A stretch of DNA of 33,698 nt from an uncultured Candidatus Pelagibacter sp. (GTDB taxonomy: Bacteria > Pseudomonadota > Alphaproteobacteria > Pelagibacterales > Pelagibacteraceae). The stretch spans positions 1 through 33,698 of the forward strand of contig CAJQRP010000046.1 of assembly GCA_905612365.1 (NCBI GenBank), read 5' to 3'. Position numbers and translations under genes: made by a program. The notes beneath the pieces are model-generated. The model was not told the origin of the DNA, searched no databases, and worked only from the letters and a program-made list of their open reading frames with translations. This document shows positions 21,325-29,310 of this stretch, one piece after another; position 1 is the stretch's first letter, and every line of letters begins with the position of its first letter.

Positions 21325-21600
21325 ATATATAAAAAGCACCACTACCACTATCTTTAATATGAACATATTTCAGTTACAAATTTTTTTCATTAACTCTTGA
21401 TTTCCTTCTATAAAATCAGGCACAGAATATTTTAAAATACTTAAATCTTTTGAAAGATAGGGATCTTTATCATTTTGAGAATGTAGGCCTTTTCTTTTAA
21501 CAACTATTAATTTTTTAACGTTTTTTAAATATGATTCATTTATAACTTATTCTATAGTCTTATTTGCCTCTTCAAGCGTATTTCCATGTAAATCTATTGA
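21325..21600 (-). pseudogene. Degraded Smr-domain gene copy (fragment)
   Basis: Reverse strand reads [73 protein letters not shown]-frameshift-HIKDSGSGAFYI, aligning along its length with the intact Smr protein at 1191-1712; in-frame TAA at a Gln position plus a frameshift. Confidence 0.88.
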
Positions 21601-21693
21601 ATCAATTAAAAGTATTAAGCAAAAATGAAACTATACTTAGAAAAGTTAATGTTTTTTTAATTTTGAATGAAAATTTGAAAAAAAAGGTTAAAT

Positions 21694-21713
21694 ATGTTGT
21701 AAAAATACAACAT
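21694..21713. promoter_or_regulatory. Perfect 8-bp inverted repeat ATGTTGTA-AAAA-TACAACAT upstream of porin gene
   Basis: Stem 21694-21701 / 21706-21713 with AAAA loop, about 110 bp upstream of the porin start. Confidence 0.5.
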
Positions 21714-21822
21714 TCTGTACATTTAATCAAAATTATAGGCTTTTTAAAAAAAAATAGGCCATATTTGTATATAAAAACAGTGTTTATTATTAATAACAAA
21801 CAAAAACAAACAAAGGAAAAAT

Positions 21823-22779
21823 ATGATTAACTTAAAAAAAATAGGCTTAACTGCATTAGCAGCTTCGCTTGTAACTACATCTGCATTTGCAGGCGCACTT
21901 ACAGTAAGTGGTGCGGCTAGTTTAGGTCTTAAAAATACTACTGGAACTAAAGATTCAAGTTCTGGAAAAAGCTTTACTATGGGCAATCAAATAACATTTG
22001 ATGGTTCAGGTGAGTTAGACAATGGTCTGAATGTAGCATTATCATTCACTATTGATGAATCAGATGGTGACACTACTACAACTGATGGTGCTGCTAATGG
22101 TTCAATTTTTGATGGTCACTCTGTAACTATTTCTTCTGATGCTTTAGGAGAATTCAAGTTCTCTGGTGAAGGTGGAAAATCAGCTCAAGGAGCTTTGGCT
22201 GGCGGTGCTGCTGGTGATCTTTGGAACAATGGTACTGGTATAGCTACTGTAGTAGAAGCTTCTGCAGGTGATAATAGCATGTTCTATACACTTCCAGAAA
22301 TGATGGATGGTGTAGAAGTAACTGCTTCAATGTCTCCAGGAAAAGCCTCTCAAAATACTCACGCATCATTTGCAGTTGTTTACACTGGTGTTGAAGGTTT
22401 AGAGCTTAGTTATGGACAAGGTGACTCTGGTGCGCCAGCAGCTGAAATAGATAGTACTACTATGTCTGCTTCTTACGCTATTGGTTCTTTCACGCTTGCT
22501 GTTTCAAACAATGAAGCTGATAAAACTGGTGCTGCTAATAGAGAAGTAGATGCTTACCAAATAGCCTACACAGTAACTGATGATATTTCTGTAACTTACG
22601 GAAAAGAAACGTTTGAAACTGTAGCAGCTGCCACTGATGAGGAAGTTGATTCATTTGGAGTTAGCTACACTACAGGTGGAATGACAATTACAGCTGACAC
22701 GTTCGAAGCTACAGGTGCAGGTAATACATCAGGTGCTAAAACTGAAAGATGGTCTTTAGGTCTTGCATTTGCATTCTAA
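21823..22779 (+). CDS. Porin-like outer-membrane beta-barrel protein
   Basis: Signal peptide MINLKKIGLTALAASLVTTSAFAG, alternating strand pattern, C-terminal aromatic WSLGLAFAF; AAAGGA RBS; strong terminator downstream. Confidence 0.83.
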   Translation: MINLKKIGLTALAASLVTTSAFAGALTVSGAASLGLKNTTGTKDSSSGKSFTMGNQITFDGSGELDNGLNVALSFTIDESDGDTTTTDGAANGSIFDGHSVTISSDALGEFKFSGEGGKSAQGALAGGAAGDLWNNGTGIATVVEASAGDNSMFYTLPEMMDGVEVTASMSPGKASQNTHASFAVVYTGVEGLELSYGQGDSGAPAAEIDSTTMSASYAIGSFTLAVSNNEADKTGAANREVDAYQIAYTVTDDISVTYGKETFETVAAATDEEVDSFGVSYTTGGMTITADTFEATGAGNTSGAKTERWSLGLAFAF

Positions 22780-22804
22780 TTTAATTTAGAAAATTATATT
22801 AAAG

Positions 22805-22832
22805 AGGCCCCTTTTTAGGGGCCTTTTTTTTT
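22805..22832 (+). terminator. Rho-independent terminator of porin gene
   Basis: AGGCCCCT-TTTT-AGGGGCCT perfect 8-bp stem followed by a T tract. Confidence 0.95.
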
Positions 22833-22878
22833 AAGTAAGTCAGTTAAAATTATTAGCAATTATCCTTCAATTAAAAAA

Positions 22879-24498
22879 ATGAATAAAATAATTTTAAATG
22901 CAAATCATCTAGTTATTAATGCTTTAACAGAGATTAAAAAAAAAAATTATATAGAAGCTAAAAATTTATTAGAAAAAGCCATATCAATACAACCTGAAAT
23001 GTTTGAGGCTAATCATAATTTAGCAATACTTAATTTTCAATTAGGAAATTTAGATAGTTCTATTTTATATTTTAAAAAATCAAAAAAAATAAAACCCAAA
23101 TTCTCTCAAGTTTATTTTAATTTAGGTTTAGCTTATGATAGAAAAAAAAATATAGATTTAGCAATTATTAATTTTAAAAAAGTAATAGAGCTGGACCCAA
23201 ATAATTCAATAGCACTCCATAATATTGGTCATCTTTATAAAAAAAAATTAGAAACAATTAAAGCTGAGGAATATCTTAGTAAATCCCTAGATTTAAATCC
23301 AAATTTTATAAAAACATATGATGATTTATTTGGTTTATATGATCAATCTAACCAAATAGAAAAATTTAGTAATCTTCTAGATAAAGCAAAAAAAATATTT
23401 AGTGAAAAAGATTTAGTAAACTTTTATGAAGCAGTTTTGATGTATAATCAAAAAAATTTTAAACAAACAATTCAAATTTTAGAAAATATAGATTTAACAG
23501 AAAAATATTTTTATCACAATATAACCAAGCATTCATTTTTAGCAAAAAGTTATGATCGAACAAATGATTTCGAAAAAGCTTACAATCATTTTAAAATTAA
23601 TAATCAATTAGTTAATGCATCATATGGCAAAGGTGTTAATGAGAAAAGTTTTATAGAACTAGTAACACAAAGAATAAAATTTTTTAAAGATTTTAATATC
23701 AATAGATGGAAGCAGCATCAGCTAAAAGATGAAATTATTCAGCCCATTTTTCTGATTGGTTTTCCAAGATCGGGCACAACCCTTTTAGATACAATTTTAA
23801 GAACAAACCAATCAATAGAGGTCATAGAAGAAAAACCTATTTTGAGAAATTTTTTAAGAAATTTAAATATAAAGATGAAAAATAATTTTAATCATCTTGA
23901 TAACTTAGATAAAAAATTTATCCAAAATATGCAAAATGTTTATTTTGAAGAAAGAGAGCAATATCTTGAAAATAAAAAAACTAAAACCGTAATTGATAAA
24001 ATGCCGCTAAATATAATTCATATTGCAGAAATTTTACGATTTTTTCCTAATGCAAAATTTATTTTTGCATTACGTAATCCTTATGATTCAGTTCTAAGCT
24101 GTTTTATGCAGCAATTTGAATTAAATCCTGCAATGAAAAACTTCACAACTTTGGAAAGTTCTGTAATTTTATATGATTTAGTTATGAAATTATGGACAAT
24201 TTACAGGGATGTATTTTCAATAAATTGTCATTTTATTAAATACGAAGATATCGTTACAGATTTTGAAAAAACGACCAAAGAAATTTTTAAGTTTTTGGAA
24301 ATAGATTGGTCTGATAACACAAAGAATTTTTATATAACTGCAAAAAAAAGACAAAATATTTCAACACCAAGCCATAATCAGGTAACTTCTCCATTATATA
24401 CAAGATCTATTAATCGGTGGAAAAATTATGAAAAAGAATTTAAAGGTTTAAAAAATATTTTAGACCCATGGTTAGATGAGTTTAATTATAAGATTTAG
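22879..24498 (+). CDS. TPR-repeat / sulfotransferase fusion protein
   Basis: N-terminal TPR repeats (EANHNLAILNFQLGNLDSSILYFKKS, VYFNLGLAYDRKKNIDLAIINFKKVIELDPN); C-terminal PIFLIGFPRSGTTLLDTILRTN 5'-PSB loop and IFALRNPYDSVLSCFMQQF. Confidence 0.9.
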   Translation: MNKIILNANHLVINALTEIKKKNYIEAKNLLEKAISIQPEMFEANHNLAILNFQLGNLDSSILYFKKSKKIKPKFSQVYFNLGLAYDRKKNIDLAIINFKKVIELDPNNSIALHNIGHLYKKKLETIKAEEYLSKSLDLNPNFIKTYDDLFGLYDQSNQIEKFSNLLDKAKKIFSEKDLVNFYEAVLMYNQKNFKQTIQILENIDLTEKYFYHNITKHSFLAKSYDRTNDFEKAYNHFKINNQLVNASYGKGVNEKSFIELVTQRIKFFKDFNINRWKQHQLKDEIIQPIFLIGFPRSGTTLLDTILRTNQSIEVIEEKPILRNFLRNLNIKMKNNFNHLDNLDKKFIQNMQNVYFEEREQYLENKKTKTVIDKMPLNIIHIAEILRFFPNAKFIFALRNPYDSVLSCFMQQFELNPAMKNFTTLESSVILYDLVMKLWTIYRDVFSINCHFIKYEDIVTDFEKTTKEIFKFLEIDWSDNTKNFYITAKKRQNISTPSHNQVTSPLYTRSINRWKNYEKEFKGLKNILDPWLDEFNYKI

Positions 24499-24524
24499 TT
24501 TTAAATAATTTTAAGACCTATTGC

Positions 24525-24552
24525 TTGCTTTAATAAACTTGCTAACTATAAT
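24525..24552 (+). promoter_or_regulatory. Sigma70-like promoter for tRNA-like RNA
   Basis: TTGCTT (24525-24530), 16-bp spacer, consensus TATAAT (24547-24552); 15 nt upstream of the tRNA-like 5' end. Confidence 0.55.
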
Positions 24553-24567
24553 ATCCAAACAACATAA

Positions 24568-24631
24568 GCGAGCATAGCTCAGTGGTAGAGCGTCTCATAG
24601 TCAACGAGTAGGTTGAGAGTTCGACCCTCTT
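24568..24631 (+). ncRNA. tRNA-like RNA / degenerate tRNA without matching 3' acceptor strand
   Basis: GCGAGCA-TA-GCTCAGTGGTAGAGC (canonical D arm) ... GAGAG-TTCGACC-CTCTT (canonical T arm). Anticodon arm poorly paired; sequence after the T arm cannot pair with GCGAGCA. Confidence 0.65.
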
Positions 24632-24649
24632 TTTAGGGGGTTTTTTTTT
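24624..24649 (+). terminator. Intrinsic terminator fused to the T arm of the tRNA-like RNA
   Basis: ACCCTC-TTTTTA-GGGGGT (one G-T pair) followed by a long T tract; shares bases with the T arm. Confidence 0.75.
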
Positions 24650-25175
24650 GTTCAAAAAAAGAAATACCAGCAAAACCCGAACAGTAAGTAAGATTTAATT
24701 TTTTTATATTATTATTTGAAATTCCGCCAAGAGCTACTGAGGGTTTACTACTTAAAAGAGAGAGAGATTTAAATTTATTAATTCCTAAATAATTTTTATT
24801 TTTTTTAAATATTGAAGATAAAAAAATAGCATTAACACTCTGCAATTCTTTGGTCCTCATTTCATAAACATTATGAGCTGAACCCAATATAATAAATTTT
24901 TTTTTAACTGAATAAGCAAGGTGTTTTTTATTTTTATTAAATGAAGGAATATAAGCACCGTCTAAATTAAGCTTTATAGCTAATTTTATATTATTAGAAA
25001 TTAAAAACTTATTACCTTTTTTCTTGCAATAGTTTTTTATTGTTAAAATTAATTTTTCATCAATTTCATGAGCATAATTTCTAAATATTATGATTGTTTT
25101 TTTATCTTGTTTATCTATGTGACTTTGGTCAAATTTTTTTATAAAGTAATATTTATTCAAGGTTTTATTATGCAT
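24633..25175 (-). CDS. ThiE/TenI-like thiamine phosphate synthase superfamily protein
   Basis: IIIFRNYAHEI, KFLISNNIKLAIKLNLDGAYIPS, FIILGSAHNVYEMRTKE, SVNAIFLSSIFKKN, SVALGGISNNNIKKL TIM-barrel motifs. Confidence 0.75.
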   Translation of the reverse strand: MHNKTLNKYYFIKKFDQSHIDKQDKKTIIIFRNYAHEIDEKLILTIKNYCKKKGNKFLISNNIKLAIKLNLDGAYIPSFNKNKKHLAYSVKKKFIILGSAHNVYEMRTKELQSVNAIFLSSIFKKNKNYLGINKFKSLSLLSSKPSVALGGISNNNIKKLNLTYCSGFAGISFFEQKKTP

Positions 25176-25820
25176 AATACTATTAAAAATTTAATTTATA
25201 TAGAAGAGCTTATCAAATCGAAAGCAAATCATGATGAATTAGTTAAAATTATAGCGGTATCAAAAACTTTTCCTATTGAAAACGTTTTACCCCTAATAGA
25301 GCATGGACACCTACATTATGGAGAAAATAAGGTTCAGGAGGCTTTAGAAAAGTGGACCGATATAAAAAATGAAAATCACAACATTCAACTTCATTTAATT
25401 GGCAGACTTCAGACTAATAAAGTTAAATTTGCTCTAAAAATATTTGATTATATTCATTCATTAGATAGTGAAAAATTAGCTAATAAAATTGCTGATGAAC
25501 AGAAAAAACATAAAAAAAAACCAAAAATTTTTATACAGGTCAATATGGGAAATGAAGACCAAAAATCTGGTATAGATAAAAGAAATTTGAATGATTTTTA
25601 TAAATTTTGTAAAAACTTGAATTTAGACATTATTGGAACAATGTGCATTCCTCCAAATGATGGCGATACAGAAAAATATTTTTCTGAGATGAGTGACATA
25701 AACAAAGAATTAAATTTTAAAGAATTAAGTATGGGTATGTCAGGAGATTATCTAGAGGCAATTAGATATAATGCAACATATGTTAGGGTGGGTTCAAAAA
25801 TATTTGGTTGCAGATCCTAG
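25170..25820 (+). CDS. yggS: YggS/PLPBP family PLP-binding protein (PLP homeostasis protein)
   Basis: IIAVSKTFPIENVLPLIEHGHLHYGENKVQEA, LHLIGRLQTNKVK, QVNMGNEDQKSGID, LSMGMSGDYLEAIRYNATYVRVGSKIFG. Start revised from track (25068) to the ATG at 25170 (MHNTIKNL), preceded by AAGG. Confidence 0.93.
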   Translation: MHNTIKNLIYIEELIKSKANHDELVKIIAVSKTFPIENVLPLIEHGHLHYGENKVQEALEKWTDIKNENHNIQLHLIGRLQTNKVKFALKIFDYIHSLDSEKLANKIADEQKKHKKKPKIFIQVNMGNEDQKSGIDKRNLNDFYKFCKNLNLDIIGTMCIPPNDGDTEKYFSEMSDINKELNFKELSMGMSGDYLEAIRYNATYVRVGSKIFGCRS

Positions 25821-26305
25821 CCAATTTTGATTTTAGTTTTTTTATCTATTAATTTTAATAATATTTCAAAATCTTTCTTTTTTAAAGCAATACATCCTGC
25901 AGTTGGTTTATAATTATCTGTTAAATGAATAAATACTGCACTCCCTTTGCCTGGAGTTTTTTTTTCATTATGACTAATTGAAATTATATAATCATATTTA
26001 TGATCTTTTCTGTGTAGATTTTCTTTAAGATTTCTATTGTTCGTTTTAATTTCTTCATTATATTTTTTATGTTTTGGCTCATCACACCAGGCCATATCTT
26101 GTTTAATGATCTTTTTATTGATTTTGCATTTTGGAATACCAATACGATCTTTTCTAAAATATAATTTTCTTAAATTAAATAACCCTTTGGGGGTTGAATA
26201 ATCACCCTCTTTTTTATTAGAATTTATGCCACCTTTTCCAATACAACATCTCAACTTAAAGTCGTCAATTATAAGAGTGTTTTTATTTCGTACATGAATT
26301 ATCAT
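25817..26305 (-). CDS. YkuD-type L,D-transpeptidase family protein (PTAGCIAL subfamily)
   Basis: GKGGINSNKKEGDYSTPKGLFNLRKLYFRKDR ... GSAVFIHLTDNYKPTAGCIALKKKDFEILL with conserved catalytic Cys. Confidence 0.82.
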   Translation of the reverse strand: MIIHVRNKNTLIIDDFKLRCCIGKGGINSNKKEGDYSTPKGLFNLRKLYFRKDRIGIPKCKINKKIIKQDMAWCDEPKHKKYNEEIKTNNRNLKENLHRKDHKYDYIISISHNEKKTPGKGSAVFIHLTDNYKPTAGCIALKKKDFEILLKLIDKKTKIKIG

Positions 26306-26325
26306 AAGTAATATTAAATATAATT

Positions 26326-26907
26326 ATGCAAAATGTTTTTATTATAAATTTTAATTTACTATATGAAATTTTAGATGAGATAAAAGAAAATTTATCTTTT
26401 AAAATTATAAAAATTGAGAATGAAGAAGATTTTGAACAGAAACTTGATCTAGATAAATTAGATTATTTGGTAATTTCAAAAACTGATCATAAATTATTAC
26501 TGAATAACAATATAACTGATAAAAATTTTTTAGATTTTAATGATTTGCCCTTATCTTTTAAAAAATTATTAGAACTAATCAATATTAAATTAATCAAATT
26601 AAAATTTAACCAACAATCTAAGATTATGATTAAAGGTTATGAATTAAATTTAAATTCTAAATTTTTTTTCAAAGGTAATTTAAAGTTAAAGTTAACAGAA
26701 AAAGAAATTGAAATTATTTTATATTTAAATGATAAAAAAATTAAACACGATGTTGCAGATTTACAAAAGAATATATGGGATTACTCAACAGATATGGAGA
26801 CCCATACGGTAGAAACACATATTTATAGATTACGAAAAAAAATAAGTGATTTATTTAAAGATGAAAAATTTATATTAAGCCACAAAAATGGCTATTTTAT
26901 TGACTAA
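26326..26907 (+). CDS. OmpR-type winged-helix DNA-binding protein with degenerate N-terminal receiver-like region
   Basis: C-terminal LKLTEKEIEIILYLNDKK...VETHIYRLRKKISDLFKDEKFILSHKNGYFID typical Trans_reg_C; N-terminal region has no evident phospho-acceptor Asp motif. Confidence 0.78.
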   Translation: MQNVFIINFNLLYEILDEIKENLSFKIIKIENEEDFEQKLDLDKLDYLVISKTDHKLLLNNNITDKNFLDFNDLPLSFKKLLELINIKLIKLKFNQQSKIMIKGYELNLNSKFFFKGNLKLKLTEKEIEIILYLNDKKIKHDVADLQKNIWDYSTDMETHTVETHIYRLRKKISDLFKDEKFILSHKNGYFID

Positions 26908-26913
26908 AATAGG

Positions 26914-27843
26914 TTAATCTAACCTAGCACCAACTTTTTGAATTATCCTTGAAGACATTTCAGTTCCTTTTTCTAGAGATTCTTTTGTTGAGTAATTATT
27001 AATAAATCCATGAAGAAAACCAGCTGCAAAGAGGTCTCCAGCACCTGTTAAGTCTACAATCTTCAAATTTGCTTTACTTTGACATTCTATAATTTCTTGA
27101 TTTTTAATAGCAACGCTCCCTTTTTCACCACGTGTGATAATTAAAAGTTTTCCTAATTTTTTTCCAAATTCAATAACCTCTGTAAAACTTTTAGCATCTG
27201 TTAATGAGCTAATTTCTTGTTCGTTAGCAAAAGTAATATCGAGTTTATTTTTAACCAAATCTAGAAAGTTACTTTTATGTCTTTCGACACAAAATTGATC
27301 TGATAAAGACATTATTTTAGTGTTTGAGAGTGACATTGCTTTATCAAAAGCTGACTTTGGTTCCCCCTCATCCCATAGATATCCTTCTAAAAATATCATT
27401 TGGCTTTCTTGTACAGCTTTTTGATTAATATCGTTTTGGTTAATTTTTCCAGCAATTCCTAAAAATGTGACCATAGTTCTTTCTGCATCTGGTGTGATTA
27501 AGATTAAACAAGTCCCAGTTGGTGAAACTTCTTTTTTTTTATTATAAAAATATTGAACTTTTTCTTTAGTTAGGCCCTCTTCGTATTTTTTTCCCAAATT
27601 ATCATCATTAACTTTACCTATAAAACCAACATCGTTTCCTAATTGTGATAGTCCAACAATGGAATTTGCAACAGATCCACCAGAGATAGTTTCTTCAATT
27701 TTAAGAGTTGATAAAAGTTTTTGAAATTCTATTTCATCAACCAGTTTCATTGTACTTTTTGTTAATTGATTATTAATTAAGTATTGATCTTCCACTTTGC
27801 ATATAACATCAACAATGGCGTTACCAATTCCTAGTATTTTCAT
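26914..27843 (-). CDS. PfkB-family carbohydrate/nucleoside kinase (adenosine kinase-like)
   Basis: GIGNAIVDVICKV, ETISGGSVANSIVGLSQLG, DLTGAGDLFAAGFLHGF. Confidence 0.9.
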   Translation of the reverse strand: MKILGIGNAIVDVICKVEDQYLINNQLTKSTMKLVDEIEFQKLLSTLKIEETISGGSVANSIVGLSQLGNDVGFIGKVNDDNLGKKYEEGLTKEKVQYFYNKKKEVSPTGTCLILITPDAERTMVTFLGIAGKINQNDINQKAVQESQMIFLEGYLWDEGEPKSAFDKAMSLSNTKIMSLSDQFCVERHKSNFLDLVKNKLDITFANEQEISSLTDAKSFTEVIEFGKKLGKLLIITRGEKGSVAIKNQEIIECQSKANLKIVDLTGAGDLFAAGFLHGFINNYSTKESLEKGTEMSSRIIQKVGARLD

Positions 27844-27844
27844 A

Positions 27845-28498
27845 TTAAGCTTTTTTTATTTTAACAGGATTTTTTCGATTAGGATAACAAGTTGTGCAAA
27901 CTTTACAAGTCAAACCATAGCAATCCCTTGCCTTACAAAATTCCCTTCCATAATAAATTATTTGTAAATGTAATTTGCTCCATGTTCTTTCTGGAAATAT
28001 TCTTTTTAAATCTCTTTCAGTTTGAATAACATTTTTGCCATTCGTTAAGCCCCATCTTTGAGCTAATCGATGTATATGAGTATCAACCGCAAAAGCTGGA
28101 ACTCCAAAACCTTGAGACATAACCACACTTGCTGTTTTATGGCCTACACCAGGCAGTTTTTCTAGTTCCTCAAAGCTTTTAGGCACTTTACCCCCATGTT
28201 TTTCTATAAGCTGTTTAGACATCAAATAAATGCTTTTTGCTTTAACCCGAAAGAGACCAATACTTTTAATCAATTTTTCTATTCTTTTTTTGCCTAATTT
28301 TACAAAATGCCCAGGTTTATTATATTTTGGATATATGTTTTTAGTTACATTATTAACATTCAAATCAGTACATTGTGCTGACAAAAGAACCGACATTAAG
28401 AGCGTAAAGTTACTAGTATGATCTAGTGGGATAGGTGTTGTTGGATAAATCTTATTTAAAATTTTTAGTATTTTTTTAGCTTTTTCTTTTTCATCCAT
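27845..28498 (-). CDS. nth: Endonuclease III
   Basis: LLSAQCTDLNVNNVT, LEKLPGVGHKTASVV, DTHIHRLAQRWGL, CKARDCYGLTCKVCTTCYPNR Fe-S cluster region. Confidence 0.96.
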   Translation of the reverse strand: MDEKEKAKKILKILNKIYPTTPIPLDHTSNFTLLMSVLLSAQCTDLNVNNVTKNIYPKYNKPGHFVKLGKKRIEKLIKSIGLFRVKAKSIYLMSKQLIEKHGGKVPKSFEELEKLPGVGHKTASVVMSQGFGVPAFAVDTHIHRLAQRWGLTNGKNVIQTERDLKRIFPERTWSKLHLQIIYYGREFCKARDCYGLTCKVCTTCYPNRKNPVKIKKA

Positions 28499-29274
28499 TA
28501 TTTAAAGTTCAATAAATCTCTCATTGAGTAAAGCCCTGGTTTTTTACTAATCAACCATTTTGCAGCAGTTAAAGCTCCATCTGAATAAAGTGCTCTATCA
28601 TAAGCCTCATGATTTAATTTTATTATTTCTTTTCCACTAGAAAACGTAACTTCATGTTCACCAATAATTTCACCTTTTCTAATTGAATTGAAATTAATTT
28701 TTTTTCCATAGGGAAAAGATTTTTTATTTAAAAATTTTTTACCCATTAAATTATAAAAGTTTTTATTTTTCCCATCAGCGATACCTTTTCCAAGCATTAA
28801 AGCTGTTCCTGAGGGGTAATCTTTTTTGTGTTTGTGATGAACCTCAAAAACTTTACTCAGGTATTCATCATTTAGTGATTTTGAGGCAATTTCAGTTAGA
28901 TACATTAATAAATTAACACCTAGGCTCATATTACCTGCTTTTAAAATTGGGATGTTTTTTGAAAATTTCTTAATTAAAGCCTCTTCTTTTTGGGTAAATC
29001 CTGTTGTTCCAATTACTACTCTTTTTTTTAATTTAGATGCAATTTTTAAAATATCTAAAGTACAGTTGGGCACTGTAAAATCTATTATTACATCAGTTTT
29101 TTTAAAAGCTTGTTCAGTATTTATATCTAGTTTAATACCAGCAATTTTTTTACTTATAGCTCTATTTTCTGTGAGAGCAGCTAATTTAAAGTTTTTATTA
29201 TTTTTTGAGGATTTAATAAGTTGTTGACCCATTCTCCCTAGGCAGCCAGAAATAGCTAAATTGATTTTTTTCAT
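28498..29274 (-). CDS. dapB: 4-hydroxy-tetrahydrodipicolinate reductase
   Basis: LAISGCLGRMGQQLIK, VIDFTVPNCTL, VIGTTGF, EVHHKHKKDYPSGTAL. Confidence 0.95.
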   Translation of the reverse strand: MKKINLAISGCLGRMGQQLIKSSKNNKNFKLAALTENRAISKKIAGIKLDINTEQAFKKTDVIIDFTVPNCTLDILKIASKLKKRVVIGTTGFTQKEEALIKKFSKNIPILKAGNMSLGVNLLMYLTEIASKSLNDEYLSKVFEVHHKHKKDYPSGTALMLGKGIADGKNKNFYNLMGKKFLNKKSFPYGKKINFNSIRKGEIIGEHEVTFSSGKEIIKLNHEAYDRALYSDGALTAAKWLISKKPGLYSMRDLLNFK

Positions 29275-29310
29275 CTAAGAAAATATTAACCTTTTTTAGT
29301 TAATTAGTCT

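Noticed and set aside
21564-21986. Overlapping ORFs 21564..21830 (+), 21602..21799 (-), 21744..21986 (-)
   Set aside because: Mutually overlapping, low-complexity; lie over the Smr pseudogene, porin promoter region or porin start.
27120-27145. CCACGTGT motif in pfkB gene as a second parS
   Set aside because: Flanks do not match TGTTNCACGTGAAACA.
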